Part shown: positions 7,454-16,445 of the stretch, in pieces
Numbering within the stretch: position 1 is the first letter of the stretch
How the letters are laid out: the number at the start of each line of letters is the position of its first letter
Assembly: GCA_964450955.1 (NCBI GenBank)
Contig: CAYVFI010000052.1
Coordinates: 1 to 36,677 of the forward strand
Source of the DNA: CAYNWT01 sp964450955
GTDB lineage: Bacteria > Planctomycetota > Planctomycetia > Planctomycetales > Planctomycetaceae
Reading direction: 5' to 3'
DNA length: 36,677 bases
Position numbers and translations under genes: made by a program
Notes under the pieces: model-generated
What the model saw: the letters and a program-made list of their open reading frames with translations, nothing else
Told to the model about the DNA's origin: nothing
Database searches by the model: none

Positions 7454-8565
7454 CCAACCCCTACCACATCGAAGACACCTCCGGCATCCTTTCGCCCGGC
7501 ATCGTCCTGTTCAAGGAAATTGTCCAACAAAACATTCGCAAGACTATCGACATGGTCGGCGACACCGCGCGACTACGACCACATTGCAAGACACACAAAA
7601 TGGTCGAGGTCGCGGCCATGGTCACTGCGGCTGGCATCACTAAACAAAAGTGTGCGACGTTTGCCGAAGCCGAAATGCTGGTGCAGGCCGGAGCCACCGA
7701 TGTGTTCCTCGCGTACAACATCGTTGGCCCCAACATCGCACGCGCTGTCAACTTCCGACAGAAGTATCCCAACGTCGCGTTCTCTGTCACCGCAGATCAC
7801 GCTCAACCAATCGCAGAACTTGGCAAGGCGTGCGCGGCAGCGGGAACCGACATTAAAGTGCTGCTTGACATCGATACCGATCTCCATCGAACCGGCATCG
7901 CCATGAACGACAACGCCGCCGCGCTGTACCGGTTAATCGGTGAAACACCCGGGCTCACCCCGAATGGCCTGCACTGTTACGACGGGCACCATCACCAACC
8001 CTCCGCTGACGAACGCCTGGCGGGAGTCACAGATCTTTGGGTCCGAGTCGCCGCGTTCCGCGACAAACTTGTTTCCGAAAACCTGTCGGTCCCGCGAATT
8101 GTGGCCGGAGGAACGCCCAGCTTTCCGATGTACGCGAGGCTAAACGACCCTACCATCGAATGCAGCCCCGGCACCTGCCTGCTTCAGGACGCTGGCTACG
8201 GCGGCAACTATGCGGACCTGAATTTCATCCCGGCTGCTTTGGTTCTAACCCGAGTCATAAGTCGCCCAACCGCTAGTCGAGTCACCTTCGACGTCGGCAC
8301 CAAAGCAGTCGCATCTGATCCACCAAAAGGCCACCGAGTCAGCTTCCCCGAACTGCCGGAGGCCGTGGCGGTTCTCCAAAACGAAGAACACCTCGTCCTC
8401 GAAACACCCCGAGCTTCAAAGTTACAGCCAGGCGACACACTGCTAGCCATCCCAACCCACATCTGCCCAACCACAGCCCTGCATAAAGAAGTGACCGTCA
8501 TCGAAGACGGCAAAATTTCCGAGACATGGAAGGTCATAGCCCGAGACAGAAAACTAACCATCTAA
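7450..8565 (+). CDS. D-threonine aldolase / D-serine dehydratase-type PLP enzyme
   Basis: The 371-aa protein has an alanine-racemase-type N-terminal PLP barrel with the lysine motif RPHCKTHK (PLP Lys at about 47). A C-terminal domain carries the H-x-C metal pair in PTHICPTT (His337, Cys339). This combination is typical of the metal-dependent D-threonine aldolase / DSD1 family, which cleaves beta-hydroxy-D-amino acids or deaminates D-serine. The glycine-rich PLP phosphate-binding region (VAGGTPSFP) and DAGYGGNYADL are also visible. Length is normal. The exact substrate cannot be read from sequence. Proline synthesis (proC) is divergent, and the RAD55-like ATPase follows 72 nt downstream. Confidence 0.88.
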   Translation: MTNPYHIEDTSGILSPGIVLFKEIVQQNIRKTIDMVGDTARLRPHCKTHKMVEVAAMVTAAGITKQKCATFAEAEMLVQAGATDVFLAYNIVGPNIARAVNFRQKYPNVAFSVTADHAQPIAELGKACAAAGTDIKVLLDIDTDLHRTGIAMNDNAAALYRLIGETPGLTPNGLHCYDGHHHQPSADERLAGVTDLWVRVAAFRDKLVSENLSVPRIVAGGTPSFPMYARLNDPTIECSPGTCLLQDAGYGGNYADLNFIPAALVLTRVISRPTASRVTFDVGTKAVASDPPKGHRVSFPELPEAVAVLQNEEHLVLETPRASKLQPGDTLLAIPTHICPTTALHKEVTVIEDGKISETWKVIARDRKLTI

Positions 8566-8610
8566 CGCGAATTTCAGTTTCACCCCCCAATCCACTACCA
8601 TCACCCCCAC

Positions 8611-8631
8611 CGTCCACCGTCCACCGTCCAC
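8611..8631. repeat. Three tandem copies of a 7-base unit
   Basis: cgtccac is repeated three times without interruption. It ends seven bases before the ATG at 8638, where a ribosome site would be expected. No purine-rich Shine-Dalgarno is visible, so the downstream gene probably starts independently of one. Confidence 0.7.
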
Positions 8632-8637
8632 CTTCCA

Positions 8638-9510
8638 ATGCGACACACCACCGGCATCCCACGACTCGACAAAGCACTCGGCGGCGGACTCATCCCAGGC
8701 ACGCTTACCGTTGTGCTGGGAGCCACAGGCATTGGGAAGACACAGCTTGGCCTGCAGTTCGCAAACCAGGGCCGACAGCAAGAAGGCGAACGCGGTATCC
8801 TGTACGACTTAACCAGTCGCGGCGATTCGCAAAATCACAGTCACTACGCGCAAAGACTCTGCGACTGGACACTCAACCCTCTGGACGGCGACGCCCCGTT
8901 TATTCCCGACAACGTCTGGAACCGCGACACAGCCAGACACGACTACCTGCATATCTTCAGCCGCGGCGGCAGACGCGTGACACTAAGCGACCTGAACCAC
9001 GACCAATGGCGCGAGTTCAAAGCAGATCTGGCCCGCAGGCTGGATCGCACAATTGGGTTCTTCTACGGAAACTTTGTGCATGGAGTGCGCCGATGTGTCA
9101 TCGATGGAATTGAACCAACCGATCGGATGAGCGACTCGTTCCAGATTGACCAGTGCGAATATATCTACGAACAAATACTCAAGAAAGAATACGACTGGCT
9201 CGCCCGCGATCTATTCCGCGTTCATTACCGAACCAACGCAGACGCGGTGCAAAAGCACGCTTACAATCACACAGCAATTGCCAGTCTGCTGCTCTATACC
9301 ACCCACGAAACGATGCTGGATCAGCTCATTGAACGCCCCATCCAAAGTGGCGATCTTCTGTCCAACGCCAACACCGTCATTCTCATGGGCAAACAACGCC
9401 ACAATAATCGGATTACTCGCGCACTGCACGTCGCGAAACACCGCGGCAGCGCTTGCGAGGACGCAATTATCCCGTTCGAAGTGACCGAAACCGGTCTCAA
9501 TTTCAGCTAA
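8638..9510 (+). CDS. RAD55/KaiC-like RecA-superfamily ATPase
   Basis: The 290-aa protein opens with the RAD55/KaiC-like pattern TGIPRLDKALGGGLIPGT, followed by a Walker A loop GATGIGKT (28-35). A candidate Walker B strand is RRCVIDGIEP (151-160). The C-terminal third (about 210-290) has the TVILMGK and FEVTETG segments of a RecA-like core. Stand-alone RAD55-like ATPases often act in signalling rather than recombination. The gene is convergent with the hybrid kinase gene, and the two coding ends overlap by eight bases. It may share a transcript with the aldolase-type gene upstream. The biological role is unknown. Confidence 0.75.
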   Translation: MRHTTGIPRLDKALGGGLIPGTLTVVLGATGIGKTQLGLQFANQGRQQEGERGILYDLTSRGDSQNHSHYAQRLCDWTLNPLDGDAPFIPDNVWNRDTARHDYLHIFSRGGRRVTLSDLNHDQWREFKADLARRLDRTIGFFYGNFVHGVRRCVIDGIEPTDRMSDSFQIDQCEYIYEQILKKEYDWLARDLFRVHYRTNADAVQKHAYNHTAIASLLLYTTHETMLDQLIERPIQSGDLLSNANTVILMGKQRHNNRITRALHVAKHRGSACEDAIIPFEVTETGLNFS

Positions 9511-12187
9511 CTGCACTCGCCTGTAGCCGAGCCACCAGTTCATCCAGTTCGACGTAGACGGCTTTTAGTGACGCTTCAAGGTCATCAGCCACCAACCGGC
9601 AGGCGTCCGCATCACCGCGGGTTGCAGCTTCCTCCAATTGACGAGCTTCGTCAGCCGAACGTGAGGCACTCACATTACCGGTGGTCCCCTTCAATGTATG
9701 CGCAGTGTTGCGGACCAGATCCATATCCGCGCTGGCCAGTCCTGAACGTATACCGTTGATATGCCGCGAAGAATCTTCGCGAAACATGACGGACATCATA
9801 TCCAGAAATTCAACATCGCTTCCGATTCGGGTTAGCAAACCCTCGTGGTCGATAACCGGCAACCTGGAACTTATCTGTGCCGCAGCCGTTGTTTCCAACT
9901 CCATTAAGTCTCCCCCCATAACTTCTGTCATCATGCTAAGCAATTCCCCAACCTGGACGGGCTTACTCACAAAACCATCCATGCCTGCTTCCATGCAACG
10001 CTTGCGGTAACTGTCCAACGCATGGGCGGTCAACGCGATAATCGGGACTCGCTGGTTGCCCGATTCGCGTTCACGAATCGCGGCAGCCGCTTCCAGCCCA
10101 TCCATGTCCGGCATCTGCACGTCCATTAAAACGATATCGAAGTCGTCAGTCTCGAAGAATCGAAACGCTTCGCGTCCGGTCTCCGCCACAACAACATAAT
10201 GATCCTTATTGTTCCGCTGCAGAATCCGCAGCATCAATTGCTGGTTCACCAGGTTGTCTTCAGCCAGCAGAATGCGAAGTGGTCTGGACGGCTCGAGATA
10301 TTTTTTCGCCTCAACAACCTGATCACCTTGGGCAAGGCAGTCGCCCTTGCCTGCCAGCGCATTCGAGATCGCTTTCCTAAGCGTCGACTGCTTGATCGGC
10401 TTGACCATGTATTCGGTAATTCCCAGCCGCTTACACAAAGCGGGACCGCTTAAGTTGTCGGCTGAACTCAACATCAACACTTTGGCATCGCAGCGGTTCT
10501 GTTTCCGCAGGCCACCAATCTCTTCTGCAAGCTGAAGACCGTCGACACCCGGCATCTGTGCGTCCAACAGAATCAGTGAAAAAGGCGCACACCGAACGGA
10601 TGCATCGTTGAGCTCCCGAAGAGCCTCAGCAGCGCCGTTTACGGTCGTTGGAACCATCCCCCACGATGTCAGCAGTTCATCCAGAATCAAACGGTTGGTT
10701 GCATTGTCGTCAACGACCAAAGCCGTGACGCCCTCCAGCTCGACGTCAACGTCGCACTCAGGACTATCCGGCGTGGCCTCCGCGATTTCGCAGTCAATCG
10801 TGAATTCAAACCGAGTTCCTTCTCCAACAGTACTTGTGGCTCCAACACACCCGCCCAGCATTCCCACCAGTCGACGAGCAATCGCAAGCCCCAGTCCTGT
10901 TCCGCCGAACCGACGTGTCGTCGTTCCGTCTTCCTGCGCAAAAGGTTCGAATATCTCTTCCAGCTTACTTTGCGCGATTCCGATTCCGGTATCCTGCACC
11001 ACGAAGCTAAGTACGACAGAACTTTCCCGCCGCTCCTTAACATCCACTGTCACAGCTATTTCACCAGACTCAGTAAACTTCAGCGAGTTTCCAATCAGGT
11101 TTAGCAGTACCTGTCGCAGGCGAGCCCCATCAGTCAGTACGACCTCCGGAACACTCGGAGTGATCCGGCAGGCCAACTCCAATCCTCTCTGGTGCGCCGG
11201 AAGCCCAAACAACTGTGTCGAATCGCCAACCAACTCTCGTAGCTCACATGGCGCTAACGTAATACTAAGCTTGTCAGCTTCGATCTTTGAAAAGTCCAGA
11301 ACATCGTTCAGAACCGTCATCAGCGAATCCGCAGAACCCTGAACCAGCTCCAACTGGCGCCGTTGCTCAGCCGTCATTTCCGTCTGTAATAACAATTCGG
11401 TCAGGCCAATAATTCCATTCATTGGCGTTCGAATTTCGTGGCTCATATTCGCCAGGAATTGCCCTTTCGCGCGGCTTGCCGCTTCTGCCGCTTCCACAGA
11501 TAACTCAAGCTCTCGCGTTCGCTCACAAACCTGTTGTTCGACAGTCGAATTGGTCATTTCCAGCTCTTCCATATTGCTGGCAATCCCCCGCATTTCATGA
11601 ACCGCCTGGTGACATGACAGAATTAAGAACACGTCCTCAAAAACGACCCAGCCTGAGTGCTCCAGCCATAACCAACTGCTGCTGCTGGCAATTCCATAAA
11701 CCGACTGCGGATACCAAACGCCGCGTAAAACATGATCCAGGGCCGTGACAACTGTGGCTGTGACTAAGACTCGCCAGTCGCGATAAAACGCCAGGAAAGC
11801 CAGCGATCCAAAAACATGAAAGTGAGCCTCAATACGACCACCCATCACATGAATTAGTAATGCAGAAAACAACATCTGCGACGCAGCAATCACGTGTCGA
11901 GTCAACGACGCGCCAGGACAGGCCCTGACCAAAAGCACCGGAAATCCAGCCAGCAGTCCACCCAGACCAACGGCGACCCACACGTGCTGATGAACCGCAA
12001 ATTCCCTTCCAGCCCACGTGTAAGGTGACAAAAACACCGCGCACGCGACCGCGGCCACCCACTGCACCAACATAAGAATCGCGAACATCTGGTCCGCACG
12101 ATGAGCAGCGGCGTCACACTGTTGTTTCAAAAGAACCGCGCGTCTTGCTCGACGCGGCTCGCTAAGTTCTGCAATTGCGGCTGTCAT
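9503..12187 (-). CDS. Hybrid histidine kinase with His-rich membrane sensor, two receivers and Hpt
   Basis: The 894-aa protein starts with about five to six membrane segments (34-195) that include clustered histidines (LLIH, AHFHVF, YRDW, ALDH). A short coiled linker follows. HisKA carries His250 (MSHEIRTPMNG). HATPase_c has N-box NSLKF, G1 DTGIGI and G2 FGGTGLGLA. Receiver 1 has phospho-Asp542, receiver 2 Asp689, and the C-terminal Hpt has His830 (AHTLKG). All phosphorelay residues are present, so an internal His-Asp-His relay is likely, ending on a separate regulator not in this gene. The ATG lies 3 nt after the RedB-like stop, so the two are co-transcribed. Its stop overlaps the convergent ATPase gene. 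Confidence 0.95.
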   Translation of the reverse strand: MTAAIAELSEPRRARRAVLLKQQCDAAAHRADQMFAILMLVQWVAAVACAVFLSPYTWAGREFAVHQHVWVAVGLGGLLAGFPVLLVRACPGASLTRHVIAASQMLFSALLIHVMGGRIEAHFHVFGSLAFLAFYRDWRVLVTATVVTALDHVLRGVWYPQSVYGIASSSSWLWLEHSGWVVFEDVFLILSCHQAVHEMRGIASNMEELEMTNSTVEQQVCERTRELELSVEAAEAASRAKGQFLANMSHEIRTPMNGIIGLTELLLQTEMTAEQRRQLELVQGSADSLMTVLNDVLDFSKIEADKLSITLAPCELRELVGDSTQLFGLPAHQRGLELACRITPSVPEVVLTDGARLRQVLLNLIGNSLKFTESGEIAVTVDVKERRESSVVLSFVVQDTGIGIAQSKLEEIFEPFAQEDGTTTRRFGGTGLGLAIARRLVGMLGGCVGATSTVGEGTRFEFTIDCEIAEATPDSPECDVDVELEGVTALVVDDNATNRLILDELLTSWGMVPTTVNGAAEALRELNDASVRCAPFSLILLDAQMPGVDGLQLAEEIGGLRKQNRCDAKVLMLSSADNLSGPALCKRLGITEYMVKPIKQSTLRKAISNALAGKGDCLAQGDQVVEAKKYLEPSRPLRILLAEDNLVNQQLMLRILQRNNKDHYVVVAETGREAFRFFETDDFDIVLMDVQMPDMDGLEAAAAIRERESGNQRVPIIALTAHALDSYRKRCMEAGMDGFVSKPVQVGELLSMMTEVMGGDLMELETTAAAQISSRLPVIDHEGLLTRIGSDVEFLDMMSVMFREDSSRHINGIRSGLASADMDLVRNTAHTLKGTTGNVSASRSADEARQLEEAATRGDADACRLVADDLEASLKAVYVELDELVARLQASAVS

Positions 12188-12190
12188 GCT

Positions 12191-12841
12191 TTACTTCCCA
12201 AAAGACGCGACAAGGGGACATCCAAAAATCGGCGTCGTGCAGGACTTCTCCGTCCGCCCACCCAACAATTCAGCAACAGCAAACCTTCCGGCATTCGCCC
12301 CCTCGTGCCCACGGCTTGAGGTAATGCCACCGTGAAAAATCCGTTCGGAGTTTTTGTCATAGACAAAAGTCTCGCCTGATGTTTTCGCATCAAACGCCGA
12401 CAGCATCGCGCCGTCGGTGTCGTTCAAAACAACAACGCCAGCCAATGACCTTGCCCTGGAAACCAACGCCGTATCCAGCCAGTCAGCCCCGGCTTCCGCC
12501 GGCACCGCACACACCACATACGTTCTGGTTTCAGCAGGAATCTGACTGACCAATCGTTCCAGTTCAGACAGACTCGCCTGCGTACACGGACACTTCGGAT
12601 GTATGAACATGACAATCGTTCCGGTTCCGCCAACCGGATTAATCTGTGCGACCGTCGGCATACGCCGCGCAGCTTTAGCGCTTTGCCCCGGTGTCGACTG
12701 ATAACTTGCCATTTGGGCGAAACCAGCCACGACCAGACCAAACCAAATGGCAGTCAAACCGTAGAACGATGCGTTAGACATGGGCATCCGTAATAAAATT
12801 GGCCACCTGAGCGACCGTCGCGCAGATGTCTGAGTAAACAT
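12191..12841 (-). CDS. RedB-like membrane-anchored thioredoxin-fold protein
   Basis: The 216-aa protein has one membrane anchor (about residues 26-45) and then a thioredoxin-like strand with IHPKCPCTQASLSELERL. This CPC motif with flanking residues resembles the protein family annotated as RedB, of poorly known function. Two further cysteines occur near the C-terminus. A periplasmic redox or copper-linked role is plausible but not shown. Alternative starts exist at ATG 12787 and 12781, since the membrane segment begins only after them. The next gene, the hybrid kinase, starts 3 nt after the stop, which suggests that this protein serves the kinase sensor. Confidence 0.7.
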   Translation of the reverse strand: MFTQTSARRSLRWPILLRMPMSNASFYGLTAIWFGLVVAGFAQMASYQSTPGQSAKAARRMPTVAQINPVGGTGTIVMFIHPKCPCTQASLSELERLVSQIPAETRTYVVCAVPAEAGADWLDTALVSRARSLAGVVVLNDTDGAMLSAFDAKTSGETFVYDKNSERIFHGGITSSRGHEGANAGRFAVAELLGGRTEKSCTTPIFGCPLVASFGK

Positions 12842-12842
12842 A

Positions 12843-12860
12843 GGTTGCCTTTTGGCAACC
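12843..12860 (-). promoter_or_regulatory. Perfect hairpin directly before the RedB-like start
   Basis: ggttgcc and ggcaacc form a 7-bp stem with a four-base loop (AAAA on the coding strand). It ends one base from the ATG at 12841. The only Shine-Dalgarno-like bases (AAAAGG) lie in the loop and 3' arm, so folding could hide them. If the true start is the internal ATG, the hairpin would be leader structure instead. Confidence 0.4.
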
Positions 12861-12907
12861 CACTCTTAATTCTGAAACCAAGCCAACTTACGTGAGCTAG
12901 ATTACCC

Positions 12908-12949
12908 CTACGCGGAACCAGAGCCTTTCGGGGAGGACTCGCCGCGTAG
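12908..12949 (+). promoter_or_regulatory. Structured leader upstream of the GGDEF-EAL gene
   Basis: ctacgcgg (12908-12915) pairs perfectly with ccgcgtag (12942-12949). Inside, gagcc pairs with ggctc around a bulged A. The purine run ggggagga falls in the loop, 36 bases from the ATG. I recognise no known c-di-GMP riboswitch consensus in it. It may be an RNA control element or a protein site in the divergent promoter region. Confidence 0.35.
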
Positions 12950-12972
12950 CTGTCTCTCTACGGCCTGAACCG

Positions 12973-15120
12973 ATGTCAGCAACTCAGACACCAAATCAAT
13001 ACACAGACGAAGAACTCACGTTCGCGCCAGCGGACCGCGGTACCGTTCTGGTTGTCGACGACGATCGACTCAATCGCGCAATCCTGACGCGCCTGTTGCG
13101 ACAACACGGGTTTCAGTCAATCGAAGCCGCCGACGGACCGGAAGCAGTTAGGTGCGTCAAAGGCCGATCAATTGATATGGTCTTACTTGATATCGTGATG
13201 CCGGGCACGAGCGGCTTCGATGTGCTTACAGAGCTACGCCAGTTTAAGAGCGAAACCCAGTTGCCGGTCATCATGGTCAGCGACGACGACAACAGCGATC
13301 ACGTCGTTCGAGCTCTTGGCGAAAGAGCCAACGACTTCCTGACCAAGCCAATCGACGCGGCGGTAACCATCGCTCGCATCTCAGCCCACATGCGACTCAT
13401 GAAGTCGCAGCATGCGCTGAAAGAAAGTGAGGAACGCTACTCGCTGGCGACAGCGGGTGCTAACGACGGTCTATGGGACTGGAACCTACTAACCAACGAG
13501 GTCTACTATTCGCCTCGCTGGATTGAACTGCTCGGCATGTCCGCAATAGGAACAGCGCCCGAAGAATGGTTCTCGAGAATCCATCCTGATGACAAAGCCT
13601 GCGTTGAGAGCGAACTTCAAGCGCACCTGGGCGACGTGACTCCGCACTTCGAGGCCGAGCTAAGAATCAAGCATAACGATGGTGACTACCGATGGATGCT
13701 GTGCCGCGGGATGGCCGTAAGAGCTGATGGCGGAAACGCTCATCGCATCGCAGGTTCCATGCGCGATATTACCAACGGGAAGTTTGCCGACGCCGTCACC
13801 GGACTGCCAAACCGAATTCTTCTCTGCGAACGAGTCCAGGCCCGACTGAACGGCTTTTCCGCTGATCCAACTCAGTCGTTTGCAATCCTGTACCTCGACC
13901 TCGACAACTTCAAACTTATCAACGACACACTTGGACACGACGCGGGAGATCGACTGCTGACGGCCGTCGCCCGGCGACTCGAACGCGTCACGCGATCCGG
14001 CCAATCATTGGTTGCACGTCTGGGCGGCGATGAATTCGCAATCCTGATTAATAATGTGGCATCAAAAGCTGAGCTCGACAATTTCGCCGAGAGGCTGCTG
14101 CAAAACTTCGCATCGCCGTTCTCTCCCGGTGGCGGAGCCAGAGAAGTTTTCGCGACTGTCAGTATCGGCATCAGCATGGCGTCAGACCGCTGCAAACGCG
14201 CCGAAGACATGCTGCGAGAAGCCGACACGGCAATGTACAAAGCGAAAGCGCAGGGCAAAGCCTGCTACCGCACGTTTGATCCTGAAATGCAGGAAAACGT
14301 GTCCTACCGCCTGCGACTGGAAAGCCAACTGCGCCGCGCGTTGGATCGCAGGGAATTCGTGCTGAACTATCAGCCACTGGTCAGCCTGCCCGGTGGTGAA
14401 GTCATTGGTTTTGAAGCACTCATTCGCTGGCAACACCCAAAGCTGGGACTGGTTTCACCAGCCGAATTTATTCCGATTGCTGAAGAAACCGGGCTCATCG
14501 TCCCCATCGGCCAATGGGTCCTGGAAACAGCCTGCGATCAATTGGTCGCCTGGAAGCGCGAATTTCCGCACAAGCAAGACCTGCAAATGGCCGTCAACGT
14601 CTCACGACGTCAGATGCGCCACACAAACCTGCTGAAAGATGTCACAGCAATCCTGGGAACCACCGGAATTCAATCGGGCGATCTGAAACTGGAAATCACC
14701 GAAGGGACAATCATGGACGACCCCGAACAAGGTGCAAAACTACTGGGCGAACTAAGAGACCGGGGCGTAAAAATTGCCATCGACGATTTTGGAACCGGCT
14801 ACTCATCACTGGCCTGTCTACACTCACTACCGTTGGACACGCTGAAGATAGACCAGTCGTTTGTCGCGCGGATGACCGGAAGCGGTGACAGCCTGGCCAT
14901 CGTTCGAACCATTCTCAGACTCGCCGAGAGCTTTGGTTTCGATGTCGTTGCTGAGGGCATCGAGACTGAGAACCAACACAACATGCTGTCATCGATGCAC
15001 TGTCACTTCGGCCAGGGCTATCTCTATTCACCGCCGCTACCAGCAACGGCCGCTGCAGAATTGCTGACTGAAAACCACTCGTGGGACTACCAACGCGCGA
15101 TCACCGGTCGCGGTGTCTAA
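12973..15120 (+). CDS. Response regulator with PAS, GGDEF and EAL domains
   Basis: The 715-aa cytoplasmic protein has a receiver domain (24-140, phospho-Asp73, Lys125), then a PAS/PAC unit (about 150-268). A GGDEF domain follows (about 272-432, intact GGDEF at 351-355) and then an EAL domain (about 445-700, EAL at 481-483, DDFGTGYSSL, EGIET). Both catalytic signatures are intact, so it could make and break c-di-GMP. The RxxD inhibitory site before GGDEF is missing. The receiver makes it a candidate output for the neighbouring hybrid kinase, which is divergent across a 131-bp region. No Shine-Dalgarno is visible at the ATG. The convergent beta-propeller gene ends 26 bp beyond. Confidence 0.95.
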   Translation: MSATQTPNQYTDEELTFAPADRGTVLVVDDDRLNRAILTRLLRQHGFQSIEAADGPEAVRCVKGRSIDMVLLDIVMPGTSGFDVLTELRQFKSETQLPVIMVSDDDNSDHVVRALGERANDFLTKPIDAAVTIARISAHMRLMKSQHALKESEERYSLATAGANDGLWDWNLLTNEVYYSPRWIELLGMSAIGTAPEEWFSRIHPDDKACVESELQAHLGDVTPHFEAELRIKHNDGDYRWMLCRGMAVRADGGNAHRIAGSMRDITNGKFADAVTGLPNRILLCERVQARLNGFSADPTQSFAILYLDLDNFKLINDTLGHDAGDRLLTAVARRLERVTRSGQSLVARLGGDEFAILINNVASKAELDNFAERLLQNFASPFSPGGGAREVFATVSIGISMASDRCKRAEDMLREADTAMYKAKAQGKACYRTFDPEMQENVSYRLRLESQLRRALDRREFVLNYQPLVSLPGGEVIGFEALIRWQHPKLGLVSPAEFIPIAEETGLIVPIGQWVLETACDQLVAWKREFPHKQDLQMAVNVSRRQMRHTNLLKDVTAILGTTGIQSGDLKLEITEGTIMDDPEQGAKLLGELRDRGVKIAIDDFGTGYSSLACLHSLPLDTLKIDQSFVARMTGSGDSLAIVRTILRLAESFGFDVVAEGIETENQHNMLSSMHCHFGQGYLYSPPLPATAAAELLTENHSWDYQRAITGRGV

Positions 15121-15146
15121 GCCAGCAAATTCAAACTCACCGCCCG

Positions 15147-16445
15147 CTAGGGCGCGATTCGGTACAGGGCTTTGTCGGTTCGCAGCACTAAAGATCCATC
15201 CACCGGTGCGGCGGTTGCAAACAGCTGACCATCCAGCTTGTTCTTCGCAAGAACCTTTGACTTCGCCCCCGGTGCCATTACCACCGTTGTTCCGGTGCGA
15301 TCGAAGAAGTAAAGCCGACCATCAGCGAACAAAGGCGACGACCAAAACCGGGCGCCGATCCGATCGCTAAACACCTTTTTACCTGTCACTGCATTGACGC
15401 AGGATACCACCCCCTTGTCCGACGCGAAGTAGATTCGGTCGTCAATCAGAACCGGGCTGGCAACATTAGGGACCTGATTCTTGTACTCCCACGCGATCTT
15501 TGGCGTGTTGGATTCATCAACGCGAACCGCCAGCAACCGCGACTTCATGTAACCGGTGCAGATATAAATCAAACCATTCCCGACCACTGGCCGCGCTGAA
15601 TTGGAAAAGCCAAGGTCGCCGTAGCTTAAACGCCAAAGTTCTTTGCCCGTCGCCGGATCGTAGCCGTACAACCAGTCCGCCCCCGGCGAAATCACCTGAT
15701 CCTGACCATTGACTGCCGCGACCAGCGGCGTCGCGTATGCTTTCCGCAGCTGCGGATTCTTGTGTTTCTTTCCTGACCGCTGGGTCTTCCAAACTGGCTT
15801 GCCGGTCGCCTTGTCCAAAGCCGTCACGTACTGCTGATCAATCCCATCGCAGTGCAGGATCAACAGGTTCTTCCACAACACGGGCGAACTGGCAGCTCCG
15901 TTCTCATGAGCCACCTCAAGATCCCGGTTCTCCCACACAACCTTCAAGCTGGCCATGTCCAGGCAAACAAATCCACTTGGTCCAAAGTAACAATACAAAC
16001 GACCGTCTTCCGCAATTGGAGATGGAGTCGCATAGGTGTTGTCGATGTGAACCATCTGCGGGTTCTTCTGATTCAGCACTTCAACGTCGTGCAATTGCCT
16101 GCCAGACTCAAGATCCACACAAAGCACTCGCAGGCTAACGGAATCCGACACACGCATGGGCATCGAATTCGTCGAACCTTCTCGTCTTATCGCAGCTTCT
16201 TCTTTGGAAGACTGCTTGTCAGTCGAAGTAGTCAGCCACACTTTGCCGTCCGCGATCACGGGCGTCGAATTGCCACGCCCTTTCAGACCAAGCTTCCAGG
16301 CGACATTGTTGGATTCACCCCACGAGACAGGCAAATTCTTAGCTGCCGAATGCCCCTGCCCCGTCGGACCGCGCCATTCCGGCCAGACGTCGTCCGCAAG
16401 ACAGCAGCCACCAACAAGAACAAGAATCGCCCAGGTTCTCAACAT
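15147..16445 (-). CDS. Secreted PQQ-like beta-propeller protein
   Basis: The 432-aa product begins with a Sec signal peptide (hydrophobic 5-17, likely cut near C-L-A). The mature start is WPEWRGPTGQG, typical of planctomycete PQQ-like repeat proteins. Repeated blade motifs such as VIADGKVWLTT, ALDKATGKPVW and PATGKELWRL run through the chain, consistent with an eight-bladed propeller. No quinone-binding or dehydrogenase active site can be recognised. It may act as a periplasmic scaffold. Two adjacent cysteines in the signal region are a weak lipobox alternative. A paralogue lies at 32476-34011. Confidence 0.88.
   Translation of the reverse strand: MLRTWAILVLVGGCCLADDVWPEWRGPTGQGHSAAKNLPVSWGESNNVAWKLGLKGRGNSTPVIADGKVWLTTSTDKQSSKEEAAIRREGSTNSMPMRVSDSVSLRVLCVDLESGRQLHDVEVLNQKNPQMVHIDNTYATPSPIAEDGRLYCYFGPSGFVCLDMASLKVVWENRDLEVAHENGAASSPVLWKNLLILHCDGIDQQYVTALDKATGKPVWKTQRSGKKHKNPQLRKAYATPLVAAVNGQDQVISPGADWLYGYDPATGKELWRLSYGDLGFSNSARPVVGNGLIYICTGYMKSRLLAVRVDESNTPKIAWEYKNQVPNVASPVLIDDRIYFASDKGVVSCVNAVTGKKVFSDRIGARFWSSPLFADGRLYFFDRTGTTVVMAPGAKSKVLAKNKLDGQLFATAAPVDGSLVLRTDKALYRIAP

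Noticed and set aside
10608..11342. 244-codon plus-strand frame
   Set aside because: It is a Ser/Thr-rich antisense shadow of the hybrid kinase gene.
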